DNA of 56,175 nucleotides, from the NCBI GenBank assembly GCA_905208455.1, contig CAJLPK010000003.1, positions 1-56,175 on the forward strand. Direction: 5' to 3'. The notes under the pieces were generated by a model, which was not told where the DNA came from, made no database searches, and saw nothing but the letters and a program-made list of their open reading frames with translations. Below are positions 34,169-43,557 of this stretch, in pieces. Each line of letters starts with the position of its first letter. Position 1 is the first letter of the stretch. The translations under genes were made by a program, and so were the position numbers. The stretch comes from an uncultured Bacillota bacterium. GTDB taxonomy: Bacteria > Bacillota > Clostridia > Christensenellales > QAND01.

Positions 34169-34197
34169 AGAGCCTGCCTATGCGGCAGGCTCTTTTT
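34169..34197 (+). terminator. Terminator of the C69 peptidase gene
   Basis: AGAGCCTGCC TATGC GGCAGGCTCTTTTT. Confidence 0.92.
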
Positions 34198-34268
34198 ATC
34201 TCTGTTTATACGGAAGGGACATAGGGCGCGGATAAAAAAGCAATCGAAGCGCCATCAGAGAAAAAGCA

Positions 34269-34379
34269 TTGGCATGAAGAAAAAATGTATGCTAAAATAA
34301 GAACCAAAATCAAATAGAACGTAAGCAGCGCGTAGTGAAAAACGTAAATCCAGTTGTTTTTCCGCGCGTTGTTTTTTTG
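34269..34379 (+). promoter_or_regulatory. Promoter and attenuator-like leader before the DUF2798 gene
   Basis: TTGGCA (34269) and TAAAAT (34293) with an 18-base spacer and upstream TGC. Then a hairpin GCGCG..GAAAAAC / GTTTTTC..CGCG (34328-34369) followed by TTGTTTTTTT, 18 bases before the start codon: a terminator-shaped leader. Confidence 0.45.
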
Positions 34380-34396
34380 TATGGAGGGATGGAAGT

Positions 34397-34864
34397 ATGC
34401 CGAAAACAAAGGGAGAAAAGCTGTTTTTCTCCATCGTAATGTCCATGGTTATGGTCTATGGCATGGAATTGTACAACCTTGCGCTCGAAGCCGGCGGCTT
34501 GCAAAATAGGCTTTTTGGGGAGGTGTTTGCAGACCTGCCGCTGATGTGCCTGTTTGTGCTCGTGCTGGAGGCTTTCGTTGCGGGGCCGTTTGAAAGGAAA
34601 ATGACGCACCGCTTATTGCCTCCCGACGAACGGCCGATCCTTATCACGCTTTGCATGGCGGCGCTCACGGTCAGCCTTATGTGCCCGATGATGAGCGCAG
34701 TGGCGACACTGATGTTCAAGCATCCCAGCGTACAGTTTCCCGCTATCTGGCTTCAGACTGTGGCGCTTAACTTCCCCATGGCATTTTTTTGGCAGATGTT
34801 TTTTGCCGGGCCGTCTGTGCGCGTGCTGTTTCGCCTATGCTTTCCGCATAAACCCGGCGCTTAA
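34397..34864 (+). CDS. DUF2798 family membrane protein
   Basis: A 155-residue membrane protein with four helices in two similar halves: (FFSIVMSMVMVYGMELYNLAL..LPLMCLFVLVLEAFVAGPFERKM) and (LITLCMAALTVSLMCPMMSAVATLM..IWLQTVALNFPMAFFWQMFFAGPSVR). Each half has the M-x-x-x-M..GP pattern typical of DUF2798 repeats. Function of the family is not established. A terminator-like leader lies upstream. Confidence 0.8.
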   Translation: MPKTKGEKLFFSIVMSMVMVYGMELYNLALEAGGLQNRLFGEVFADLPLMCLFVLVLEAFVAGPFERKMTHRLLPPDERPILITLCMAALTVSLMCPMMSAVATLMFKHPSVQFPAIWLQTVALNFPMAFFWQMFFAGPSVRVLFRLCFPHKPGA

Positions 34865-34987
34865 AAAAGAAAGCTGTTCGGAGCGCAGCGCACCGCTTTT
34901 TGATGGGATATGACAGCCTCTTGTATAAACAAGGCGGTTATGATACATTTACTTCACGAACGATAGAAGACAGGTAAGGAGAAACGC

Positions 34988-35695
34988 ATGAGGTTTGTCA
35001 TTGAGCATTTACAAAAATGCTATGAGAAAAAAGAAGTGCTGCGCGATATAGATTTTGCTTTTGAGGCTGGGAAAATTTATGGGCTTTTGGGCAGAAACGG
35101 CGCTGGGAAAACGACGCTGTTTAACTGCTTAAACAGCGATATCCGCATAGATGGAGGATCGTTTTATCTGGAAGAAAACGGGATTCGCCGTGAGATAAGG
35201 GCTGAGGACATCGGCTATGTGCTTTCCACCCCTACTGTGCCGGAGTTTTTAACGGCCAGGGAATTTCTAAAATTCTTTTTGGAGATCAATGAGGATGCAT
35301 TGTCCTCCGTGCAGCGCTTGGATGATTACTTTGATATGATGAGCATTGGGCCGGAGGACAGGGACAAGCTGCTCAAGGATTATTCTCATGGCATGAAAAA
35401 CAAAATGCAGATGCTGGTCAACATCATCGCGCACCCAAAGCTATTGCTGCTGGATGAGCCTCTGACCTCGCTGGATGTGGTGGTTGCGGAGGAGATGAAG
35501 CAGCTGCTCCGTACCTTGAAGCAGGGAAGAATCACCATCTTTTCGACCCATATCATGGATCTTGCCTTGGATCTATGCGATGAAATCGTACTTTTGAATC
35601 ATGGCACGCTGGAAGCTGTGGAAAAGAAAAATTTGGACAGTCATGGCTTTAAGGAGAAAATTATCGCGGCCCTGCGGGAGGAAGCGCATGTATAA
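34988..35695 (+). CDS. ABC transporter ATP-binding protein
   Basis: A 235-residue ABC ATPase. Walker A GRNGAGKTT, signature DYSHGMKNKMQML, Walker B LLLLDEPLTSLD, switch STHI. The signature SHGM is of the type found in export ATPases with large permeases. GGAG before the ATG. It overlaps the next gene by eight bases, so it is translationally coupled with the membrane partner. Substrate unknown. Confidence 0.92.
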   Translation: MRFVIEHLQKCYEKKEVLRDIDFAFEAGKIYGLLGRNGAGKTTLFNCLNSDIRIDGGSFYLEENGIRREIRAEDIGYVLSTPTVPEFLTAREFLKFFLEINEDALSSVQRLDDYFDMMSIGPEDRDKLLKDYSHGMKNKMQMLVNIIAHPKLLLLDEPLTSLDVVVAEEMKQLLRTLKQGRITIFSTHIMDLALDLCDEIVLLNHGTLEAVEKKNLDSHGFKEKIIAALREEAHV

Positions 35696-37259
35696 AACGT
35701 GGAAAATTTCCTTTGCGCTAAAAAATACATATCGCGTGAATACGATTTTGTATGCGCTAAAGCAGATCCCTCTTGTCAAAAGGCTGCTGCCGGAAGCGCT
35801 GTACAGCGCACGGGGCCTTAAGATCTTTGCCAATGTCATAGCGGCGCTGTGGGAATTCTTGTCGGTCTTTTTGGGCAAATTTTTGTATTTTATTACCATG
35901 GTATGCGGCCTGGCCTTTCTCTACGAAAAAGCAGCTCCAGGCGCTGTATTTTTGCATATCCTGCTGATGCTCTCTGTCATCGGCGCATTTGCCAACACCA
36001 GCCTATTTAACCCGACACGCGATAAATATTACGCCATGATGCTCATGCGGATGGACGCAAGGAGTTATACGCTTGTCAATTATGCATATTCAATGGGAAA
36101 AATCATAATTGGCTTTTTTCCATTTACCGTTTGGTTTGGCCTGGAAAATAACGTGCCGCTGTGGATATGTATATGCCTTCCGTTTTGTGTGGCAGGAATG
36201 AAGGCGGCGGCAGCGGCTTCCTCTTTGCGCGCATATGAGCGGAACGGGCAGGTATACAATGAAAACAGGCTGGGGAAATATCAATGGCTTTGCATAGCGC
36301 TGCTTTTGGGATTGGCGTACGGGCTGCCGGCAGCCGGCTTGGCAATCCCGCAGCTTATATCGGCTGCCTTGCTGCTGCTGTGTTTGCCGGCGGGCCTGAT
36401 AGGTTTGCGAAAAATCCTCTCTTTTCGAGATTACCGTGCTGTCAATCAGCAGCTGTTGAGCCAGATAATGACCCAGATGGATAGCGCTGCGCAGCTTTCC
36501 AAGCAAATGAGTGAAAAGAACATTTCGGCAGATACGGCGCTGACAAGCCGTAAAAAAGGATTTGAATCCCTCAACGAGCTGTTTATAAAACGCCACCGCA
36601 AGATCCTGTGGCGGTCGACCGAGCGCATATCCATTGTATGCTGCTTTGTGGTGGCAGGCCTTTTGGCTGCGGTGTATGGCATGCCGCAGATCAGGGCGCA
36701 GGCCAATGACATGCTGCTGACCTTTTTGCCTTATTTTGTGTTCATTTTGTATGCGATCAATAGAGGCACCGGATTTACCAAGGCATTGTTTATGAATTGT
36801 GACCACAGCCTTTTGACGTATTCATTTTATAAGCAGCCAAAGCATATCCTTCATCTGTTCCGCATCAGGCTGCGGGAAATCATCAAGATCAATCTGCCGC
36901 CTGCGATGATTTTGGGGATTGGCTTGTCTGCTCTGTTATATGCGTCGGGCGGTACGGATTCATTGTGGAATTATATAGTCATAATGATCTCCTTGCCTTG
37001 TCTAAGCATTTTCTTTTCTGTACATTATTTAACATTGTATTATCTTTTGCAGCCATACAATGCGGGCACAGAAATGAAAAGCGGCACCTATCAGCTTTTC
37101 ATGTCGCTGACTTATTTGGCTTGCTTTGTACTGATGCAGGTTCGCATGCCTACACTGGTCTTTGGGGCGATGGCCATTGTATTCTGCATTGTGTATTGCT
37201 TGGCGGCATGCTTGCTGATTTACCGCTTTGCCCCCAAAACCTTTCGTTTGAGAACCTAA
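35688..37259 (+). CDS. ABC transporter permease-like membrane protein
   Basis: A 523-residue membrane protein with about ten to twelve hydrophobic segments and a hydrophilic middle region (about 255-310, QQLLSQIMTQMDSAAQLSKQMSEKN). The ATG at 35688 overlaps the ATPase stop, and the longer frame upstream lies inside the ATPase gene. It lacks an ABC-2 signature I can name, but its coupling to the ATPase gene, size and helix count point to its transmembrane partner. Substrate unknown. Confidence 0.75.
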   Translation: MYKTWKISFALKNTYRVNTILYALKQIPLVKRLLPEALYSARGLKIFANVIAALWEFLSVFLGKFLYFITMVCGLAFLYEKAAPGAVFLHILLMLSVIGAFANTSLFNPTRDKYYAMMLMRMDARSYTLVNYAYSMGKIIIGFFPFTVWFGLENNVPLWICICLPFCVAGMKAAAAASSLRAYERNGQVYNENRLGKYQWLCIALLLGLAYGLPAAGLAIPQLISAALLLLCLPAGLIGLRKILSFRDYRAVNQQLLSQIMTQMDSAAQLSKQMSEKNISADTALTSRKKGFESLNELFIKRHRKILWRSTERISIVCCFVVAGLLAAVYGMPQIRAQANDMLLTFLPYFVFILYAINRGTGFTKALFMNCDHSLLTYSFYKQPKHILHLFRIRLREIIKINLPPAMILGIGLSALLYASGGTDSLWNYIVIMISLPCLSIFFSVHYLTLYYLLQPYNAGTEMKSGTYQLFMSLTYLACFVLMQVRMPTLVFGAMAIVFCIVYCLAACLLIYRFAPKTFRLRT

Positions 37260-37330
37260 TGAAATTCATTTTGGGCATGAAAAAGAATACAAGATAGGTA
37301 TTAGACATTTCAGCTTTGTGCCCGTACAAT

Positions 37331-37361
37331 AAAGGTGTCCGTGTAGGGACACCTTTCTTTT
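37331..37361 (+). terminator. Terminator of the ABC pair
   Basis: AAAGGTGTCC GTGTAG GGACACCTTT followed by CTTTTG. Confidence 0.9.
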
Positions 37362-37426
37362 GTTTCTCTATCAGGGAGCAGAGACGCGCCTTTGTAAAAG
37401 GGCCTGGGGAAAAGGAGGAAAAGAGC

Positions 37427-38464
37427 ATGCAATATACAAAGCTTGGCAATGCAGAGCTGACGGTATCTCGCATTTGCATGGGGTGCATGGGATTTGGGGA
37501 TGCCGAAAAGGGGCAGCATTCCTGGACCATCAACGAGGAAGAGAGCAGAAAAATCATACGCCAAGGCCTGGATATGGGCATCAATTTTTTTGATACAGCC
37601 ATTGCCTATCAGAGCGGCACCAGCGAGCAATACTTAGGGCGCGCTCTGCGTGATTATGCACAGCGCGATCAGGTTGTTGTGGCCACAAAATTTTTGCCGC
37701 GTACGGCTGAGGAAATAGCAGAGGGTGTTTCCGGACAGACGCATATCGAACGCATGCTCAATAAAAGCCTGCAAAATCTGGGCATGGAGTATGTAGATTT
37801 ATATATTTATCACATGTGGGACCACCAAACGCCCTTGTATGAGATCATGGAAGGCCTAAACCGTGTGGTAAAGGCAGGCAAAGCGAGGTATATCGGCATT
37901 TCAAACTGCTTTGCCTGGCAGCTGGCAAAGGCCAACGCCTTGGCTGAAAAAGAGGGCTTTGCAAAATTTGTGTCTGTACAAGGACATTACAATTTGATTT
38001 TTCGCGAAGAGGAGCGGGAAATGGCGCCTTATTGCGGGGAAGAAAACATTGCCATGACACCATATAGTGCGCTGGCCGGGGGACGCCTGGCAAAGCATAA
38101 AGGACAGATGACCAAGCGCCTGGCGGAGGATTCGTATGCCAGGCTGAAATACGGCGGTACGGAAACGGAAGACCAAAAGATCATAGACCGGGTGGCAGCT
38201 CTGGCGGCGCAAAGAGGCGTCTCTATGACGGAGGTATCCTTGGCCTGGCTTTTGGCCAAGACCACAGCGCCGGTGGTAGGCGCTACCAAACAATCCCAGA
38301 TAGAAGGCGCGGCCAAGGCTGTGGAGCTGCAGTTGACCCAGGAGGAAATCTCTTATTTGGAAGCGCCGTATGTACCGCATGCGCTGGTAGGGGTAATGGC
38401 GCAGAATACCGCGGATTCTGCCAAGAAACCGCATGTTTGGTCTACCGGAGAACAAAGAATCTGA
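37427..38464 (+). CDS. Aldo/keto reductase
   Basis: A 345-residue AKR with catalytic motif Asp/Tyr in FFDTAIAYQSG, Lys in VVATKF and His in IYHMWDH; the C-terminal VVGATKQSQIEGAAKAVEL carries the NADP-binding loop. AAGGAGG precedes ATG 37427; the open frame upstream covers the terminator of the preceding unit. It is followed after 16 bases by a double-CMD protein, so it may form a two-gene unit for handling a reactive carbonyl or quinone-like compound (inference). Confidence 0.93.
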   Translation: MQYTKLGNAELTVSRICMGCMGFGDAEKGQHSWTINEEESRKIIRQGLDMGINFFDTAIAYQSGTSEQYLGRALRDYAQRDQVVVATKFLPRTAEEIAEGVSGQTHIERMLNKSLQNLGMEYVDLYIYHMWDHQTPLYEIMEGLNRVVKAGKARYIGISNCFAWQLAKANALAEKEGFAKFVSVQGHYNLIFREEEREMAPYCGEENIAMTPYSALAGGRLAKHKGQMTKRLAEDSYARLKYGGTETEDQKIIDRVAALAAQRGVSMTEVSLAWLLAKTTAPVVGATKQSQIEGAAKAVELQLTQEEISYLEAPYVPHALVGVMAQNTADSAKKPHVWSTGEQRI

Positions 38465-38480
38465 AAGGGGGGCGCGTCAA

Positions 38481-39236
38481 ATGGATAGAATAGAGCGTAC
38501 ACAAATAAGCCTCCAGACATGGGGCCCTACGGAACAGAAAGAAAACGAGAAACAGAATGCGGAGTTCCAACAGATTACACAGCGATTTTTATACGGCGAT
38601 GTAGCCCATCATGGAACGCTTTCCGAAACGCAGAGGGCGCTGATCGTCCTAGTGGCGCTGACAGCCTGCCAGACCTGGCCATCCATTGGCAAATACACAG
38701 AGGCCGCGCTGCGCGTGGGGGCAGCTCCGGAAGAGATCGAGGAAGCGCTTATACAATGTACCCCCTATGTTGGCATGGAGCGGGTACGGTGTGCCTTGGA
38801 TGAGGTAAACCATGTATTCAGGGCCAAGGGCATACGCCTTCCGATGGAAAACCAGGGAACGGTTACAGAACAGACACGGCTGGAAAAGGGGCTGGAGGTA
38901 CAAAGACAAATCTTTGGCAAAGAAAGCATAGATGCCATGCGCGCTTCTGCGCCGCAGGAGCTGCAGCATATACAGGCGTATCTGTCCGCCTACTGCTTTG
39001 GAGATTTCTATACCCGCAAGGCATTGGATCTGAAGATGAGGGAGCTGATTACCTTTTGCGCTATTTGCTGCCTGGGCGGATGCGAGCCGCAGGCCAAAGC
39101 GCATGCTGAAGGCAATTTACGCATTGGGAATACCAGGGAAATGATGATACAGGCGGTCACGCAGTGCCTGCCCTTTATCGGGTTTCCCCGTGCGCTTAAC
39201 GCCATCGCCTGTATCGATCAAGTTACCCTTCCGTAA
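38481..39236 (+). CDS. Double carboxymuconolactone decarboxylase (CMD)-domain protein
   Basis: A 251-residue protein made of two CMD/AhpD-type domains. The first contains LSETQRALIVLVALTACQTWPSIGKYTEAALRVGAAPEEIEEALIQCTPYVGMERVRCAL; the second LDLKMRELITFCAICCLGGCEPQAKAHAEGNLRIGNTREMMIQAVTQCLPFIGFPRALNAI. The E....L.....GY..A..AL pattern is seen in each. The CxxC of AhpD peroxidases is not clean (CAICCLGGC), so redox chemistry is uncertain. It probably belongs with the aldo/keto reductase directly before it. ATG 38481 with GAAAGGGGG. Confidence 0.88.
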   Translation: MDRIERTQISLQTWGPTEQKENEKQNAEFQQITQRFLYGDVAHHGTLSETQRALIVLVALTACQTWPSIGKYTEAALRVGAAPEEIEEALIQCTPYVGMERVRCALDEVNHVFRAKGIRLPMENQGTVTEQTRLEKGLEVQRQIFGKESIDAMRASAPQELQHIQAYLSAYCFGDFYTRKALDLKMRELITFCAICCLGGCEPQAKAHAEGNLRIGNTREMMIQAVTQCLPFIGFPRALNAIACIDQVTLP

Positions 39237-39256
39237 ATAGATAGAGGATGCAAATG

Positions 39257-39286
39257 AGACGCCCCGCCAAGGCGTCTTATTCTTTA
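39257..39286 (+). terminator. Terminator after the CMD gene
   Basis: AGACGCC CCGCCAA GGCGTCT followed by TATTCTTTA. Confidence 0.75.
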
Positions 39287-39860
39287 TATTGGCATGCTTC
39301 ACAGAGCAAAAAAGGTTTGCAGGGCAGGATGACGCAGCATGCAGTTCGCGCTATAAAACAAACCGACAAACCTGAGTAGATTGATGGGCAGGGGGTAGGA
39401 GGAGTGATCGTGGGAAAGAGAACGGATGCGCCTGCGGCATTTTTTGTTTAGTGCCTTGTCAAACGGCGCGTAATGATACATTTTACCGCCGCATGGCGGG
39501 CAACGCTTCACATAGGGGATGTTTTTGGGCGCATTGGTGGCAGGATCATCGCCAGCCATTGCGCTGTATCCCGTAATGCCATGATGCCTGTGCGGGGCAA
39601 AGGCATCAGAACAGTTCGCGATCACAGCCGGGGGCCTTTTTCGCGCGCATCCTTTGGCGGAAAGGCAGAGCCTGGCCTTCGGATGCATCACTGTATTTGA
39701 TTATGCCGAAAAATCAAGAGAATCAAAGGAACCCATTGTATGTACATTTAGAGCTTTGAAAATAAAAATAGAATTGACACAGTATAAAGCATTGCAGAAG
39801 GGGAGGGCAGGGAAAAAGCGAAGCCGGTATGCATTTTTTCAAGCAAAGCTGTTTTTCGGC

Positions 39861-39896
39861 AAAAAGACAGGGCACAGTAGTATGCCTGTGCCCTGT
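39861..39896 (-). terminator. Terminator of the heterodimeric ABC exporter operon
   Basis: Perfect 11-bp stem ACAGGGCACAG / CTGTGCCCTGT followed on the minus strand by CTTTTTG. Confidence 0.88.
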
Positions 39897-39921
39897 GGCA
39901 AATCATTTCCCTATGAAAGGC

Positions 39922-41664
39922 TTACGCAAGACGCCACTGGGAGCTTTGCCGCTGCAATTCTACCATGCGGCGATAAAGCCCGCCCTTGGCCATGAGCTCC
40001 GCGGGGGAGCCCTCTTCTGCCACTTTGCCGTCAGATAGGACAATGATTTTATCAGCCGCTTCCACGGTGCGCATCCGGTGCGCGATAACCAGTACAGTTT
40101 TCCCGGCAAGCAGGCGGGAGAGTGCCTCCTGCACTTTGGTCTCATTTTCCACATCCAGGCTGGCAGTCGCTTCATCGAGCAATACGATGGGGGCATCCTT
40201 CAAAAGCGCTCGGGCAATGGAGACCCGCTGCCGTTCCCCGCCGGAGAGCTTTGCACCATTTTCCCCAATAGGGGTATCATAGCCCTTTGGAAGCTTGCGG
40301 ACAAACTCGTCACAGTTAGCGGCTTTGGCAGCTGCGAGCACCTCTTCGTCTGTGGCGCCGTGTTTGCCAAGGCGGATGTTTTCCATGACCGTATCATCAA
40401 AGAGCACCACATCCTGAAAGACCATGGAATAATCTGTCAGCAGTGCCTCAGGATCCACGGTGGAAATATCCACGCCGCCCACCTTGATAGCGCCCTTGGT
40501 GACATCCCATAGCCTGGCAGCAAGCCGGGCACAGGTGCTTTTGCCCGAGCCTGAAGGGCCGACCAACGCTGTAACCTCGCCTTCTTTTGCAGTAAAGCTC
40601 ACGTCATGCAGGACATCCTTTTTATCATAGGCAAAGCCTACATGGTCAAATACGATGTCGTGCCCATCGGGACGGAAGGCGTCCGCTCCCTCTGCAACAG
40701 GCGTATCATGGATTTCCATCATACGGTCGGCAGATACCTGGGAAACAAACATTTCGGCGATAAGGGCGAGGCTTTGGTCAAAGGGTGCATATACCCGCGT
40801 AATGACAAGCAGGAACAAAAACAGCAGCATGAAGTCAATTTGCCCGGAAAGAATCAGGCTGGCGCCTACAAGGATAGTGGTTGCTACGCCCAGACGCATA
40901 ATCACGCTGGCGGCGTTGACAAAAAGGCCAGTGCCCAGTTCGCCGCGAATCATAATTCGCTCATGCTCATCGATCTTTTGGTTCAGCCCCGCCAGGTACC
41001 GCTCATCCTGATTGGTGGCACGGATTTCCCGCACATTTTCCAGAGCCTCCTGAATGCCATCCGAAACGACGAGAGCGGCTTTTTTCGTCCTCTCTGCGCT
41101 GCGGCTTGTGATTTTTCGGCTGCCGAATAAAAGAGCAAACGCCACAGGCACGCCCCATAAGCAGGCGAGGGCCAACCGCCAGTCATAGGCCAGCAGGCAA
41201 ACCGCGATAATCGCCGTAGAGATGTAAGAGCCGTAGAGATACCCCAATACATGAGACCAAACGTGCTCCATGCGGTTGACATCGCCCATAAGAGTTTCAG
41301 TCAAATCGGCTAAATCCCTCTTGCCAAAGTACCCCAGGGGGAGCTTGCGCAGCCGTTCTGCCAAGCTGAGCCGGGTAGTTTTAACCTCGTTGTACACCAA
41401 CCCATAGGTAGCCTTATATTGCTGCAGGTGAGTTATGAGAGATAGAATGACAAAGCCGAGCACCAGCCCAAGGCACAGAACCACGCTGGGCAGGGGCCCG
41501 CTGTCCGTGAGGCTTTCCATAAAGCCGGACATCATCAGATAAAGAACGCTGATGCCGCCCATGACGACGAGATTGACGATCACCGTCCATAAAGCACCTT
41601 TCTTGGTATTGCGAATGCCCTGGTCGGTCAGGGCATATTTTCGCTGGAACTTTTTGCTAAACAT
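39922..41664 (-). CDS. ABC exporter half, permease plus ATPase (second partner)
   Basis: A 580-residue fused exporter half-transporter. N-terminal six helices (residues about 20-310), then an ABC domain with Walker A GPSGSGKST, signature LSGGERQRV, Walker B IVLLDEATASLD, switch AHR. ATG 41664 follows GGAGG and lies one base after the partner's stop codon. With the preceding gene it makes a heterodimeric exporter. The TetR gene next to it suggests drug-type or small-molecule induction. Substrate unknown. Confidence 0.93.
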   Translation of the reverse strand: MFSKKFQRKYALTDQGIRNTKKGALWTVIVNLVVMGGISVLYLMMSGFMESLTDSGPLPSVVLCLGLVLGFVILSLITHLQQYKATYGLVYNEVKTTRLSLAERLRKLPLGYFGKRDLADLTETLMGDVNRMEHVWSHVLGYLYGSYISTAIIAVCLLAYDWRLALACLWGVPVAFALLFGSRKITSRSAERTKKAALVVSDGIQEALENVREIRATNQDERYLAGLNQKIDEHERIMIRGELGTGLFVNAASVIMRLGVATTILVGASLILSGQIDFMLLFLFLLVITRVYAPFDQSLALIAEMFVSQVSADRMMEIHDTPVAEGADAFRPDGHDIVFDHVGFAYDKKDVLHDVSFTAKEGEVTALVGPSGSGKSTCARLAARLWDVTKGAIKVGGVDISTVDPEALLTDYSMVFQDVVLFDDTVMENIRLGKHGATDEEVLAAAKAANCDEFVRKLPKGYDTPIGENGAKLSGGERQRVSIARALLKDAPIVLLDEATASLDVENETKVQEALSRLLAGKTVLVIAHRMRTVEAADKIIVLSDGKVAEEGSPAELMAKGGLYRRMVELQRQSSQWRLA

Positions 41665-41665
41665 C

Positions 41666-43468
41666 TTACTCTGCCTCCTTTTCACTGGAGATTTTCCATT
41701 GAACCGCACGGTTGTAGTCAGCCCACATGCGGGCGTACAGCCCTCCTGCGGCCACAAGCGTTTCATGGCTTCCCTGCTCGGCAATGCAGCCCTCGTTCAG
41801 GACGATGATTTTATCCGCACCGACTACTGTGGAAAGTCGGTGAGCAATCATAATGACGGTACGGCCTTTGGTCAGTGTAGCAAAGGCTTTTTGGATCAAC
41901 ACCTCGTTTTCAGGGTCGGCAAAGGCTGTGGCCTCATCCAGCACCACAATAGGAGCATCCTTCAAAATGGCCCGGGCCAGAGCAATGCGCTGCTGCTCGC
42001 CGCCGGAAAGGTAGGTCCCGTCAGAGCCGATCTGGGTGTGGACGCCGTTCGGCAGCTTTTCCAGAATATCCTGGCACTGCGCGGCTGCAAGCGCCGCCTG
42101 TACCTGTTCCAGCGTAGCTTCAGGGCGGGCGGCCCGTACGTTTTCCAGGATGGATGCCTTAAACAGGCGATTGTTTTGAAAGACAAAGGCTACCTGGTCC
42201 ATGAGCACACGAGGATCGATTTGGGTCACGTCTACACCACCGACCTCCACGGTACCGGAAGTAGTATCCCAAAATCGGGGAATCAGGCTGGCAGCAGTGG
42301 TCTTGCCGCCGCCGGAAGGGCCTACCAGCGCTACGGTCTGCCCTGGCTCCGCTGTGAAGGAAACGTGGGAAAGGGCGGGGGTTTGCGCGCCGTCATAGGT
42401 GAAGCTTACATCCTTGAACTCCACTTTATTGCCCTGAGGCTTCTGGGGATGGGCAGACACTTTCAAAGTAGGCGCATCCATCACCTGATTGATGCGGCCC
42501 AGGGCAGTGCCGGCCAACATCATACCGGATGCTGCAAACATGATTTTTGCCAGCGCCGTAGAAATGATAGCTGAAAATACCGCGTAAAAGGCAAAATTGG
42601 TGACAAAGCCGGCAAAGTTGCCGCCGGCCAAAGCGCCGGGAGCCAAGAACAGCGCCACCGGCACCAAAAAGATAAACGCGCCTTCCGTGAAGGTCAGGTT
42701 GATGGACTGGGGCAACCGGCACACGTTTGACTGGTAATACTCGGCCTTGTTGCTGTATTCTTCAATGGCCTGCTGAAATGCCTTGAAGGAATAGACTGTC
42801 TGCTGAAAGATCTTGACCACCGGGATGCCGCGGACATACTCAGTCCCCGCTTTGGTCATCCGATCCTGTGCTGCCTGGTACTCTGCCATCAGCTTGGCGT
42901 TTTTACCGCCCATCATGGAAAACATGGCGATGATCGAGATGACGGCTGCCAGCAAGCAGGCGGCCCCCATACGCCAGTCAAAGACAAACATCAGCACCAG
43001 CATGGCCACAAACAGAACGACGGTACCGACGATATCTGCCAGGTTATGGGCAAGAAGCGTTTCAGTATCAGCCGCTGCCGCGTCCAGACGCCCGCGGATC
43101 AGGCCGGAAGCGTTGGAATCAAAGAAGCCCAGAGGGGCCTTCATGACATGCGCGACGCCCTGCTTACGGATGTTGGATGCAGTGCGGAAGGCCGCCAGAT
43201 GGGTACACATCAGGCCGGCAAAGTATATGAGAATGCCGCCCACGGCAAAGGCAAACGCCAGCCACCCGTATTGGGCCACATGTTGCGCCTGCGACCACTC
43301 AGGCGCCACGGCGATCAAATCCCGGGCAGCCAGCCAGATAAAGATGTACGGCGCCATGCTCAGCAGCATGGACACCGCTGACAAGGCCAATCCCAAAAAG
43401 GTCAAGCCTTTATGGCTGCCGGCATAGCCAAGCAGGGCCGCTAGGTCGCTCTTTTTTTCTTTTTTCAT
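41666..43468 (-). CDS. ABC exporter half, permease plus ATPase (first partner)
   Basis: A 600-residue half-exporter. Membrane region residues about 15-320; ABC domain with GPSGGGKTT, LSGGEQQRIA, and Walker B IVVLDEATAFADPE, where the D-loop reads FAD in place of the usual SLD; AHRLST switch. This FAD variant and the pairing resemble the IrtAB/YbtPQ-like branch of heterodimeric exporters/importers common in gut Firmicutes. ATG 43468 follows GGAGG. A perfect palindrome lies just upstream. Confidence 0.93.
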   Translation of the reverse strand: MKKEKKSDLAALLGYAGSHKGLTFLGLALSAVSMLLSMAPYIFIWLAARDLIAVAPEWSQAQHVAQYGWLAFAFAVGGILIYFAGLMCTHLAAFRTASNIRKQGVAHVMKAPLGFFDSNASGLIRGRLDAAAADTETLLAHNLADIVGTVVLFVAMLVLMFVFDWRMGAACLLAAVISIIAMFSMMGGKNAKLMAEYQAAQDRMTKAGTEYVRGIPVVKIFQQTVYSFKAFQQAIEEYSNKAEYYQSNVCRLPQSINLTFTEGAFIFLVPVALFLAPGALAGGNFAGFVTNFAFYAVFSAIISTALAKIMFAASGMMLAGTALGRINQVMDAPTLKVSAHPQKPQGNKVEFKDVSFTYDGAQTPALSHVSFTAEPGQTVALVGPSGGGKTTAASLIPRFWDTTSGTVEVGGVDVTQIDPRVLMDQVAFVFQNNRLFKASILENVRAARPEATLEQVQAALAAAQCQDILEKLPNGVHTQIGSDGTYLSGGEQQRIALARAILKDAPIVVLDEATAFADPENEVLIQKAFATLTKGRTVIMIAHRLSTVVGADKIIVLNEGCIAEQGSHETLVAAGGLYARMWADYNRAVQWKISSEKEAE

Positions 43469-43491
43469 AGGATAACCTCCTTACATATAAT

Positions 43492-43509
43492 AGTTAGTAA
43501 AAACTAACT
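43492..43509. promoter_or_regulatory. Candidate TetR operator before the ABC exporter operon
   Basis: AGTTAGT AAAA ACTAACT, perfect 7-4-7 inverted repeat, 24 bases upstream of the exporter start and between it and the TetR gene. Confidence 0.65.
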
Positions 43510-43557
43510 TTTGTCTAAAAAAGAGGGGAGGAGCATCTCCCTTTGGGTTTGTGTGCA

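Larger units (their letters stand above)
39237..39921. other. 685-base stretch without a supported gene
   Basis: Contains the two terminators listed (39257-39286 and 39861-39896). A 130-codon frame on the minus strand (39299-39691) has a CPPCGG pair but no ribosome site, no known domain and odd composition; I do not call it a gene. AT-rich and probably decayed between 39690 and 39860. Confidence 0.5.

Noticed and set aside
39299..39691. 130-codon minus-strand frame with CPPCGG
   Set aside because: No ribosome site, no family likeness, flanked by terminators; left as non-coding.
41552..42574. 340-codon plus-strand frame
   Set aside because: Antisense of the two ABC exporter genes.
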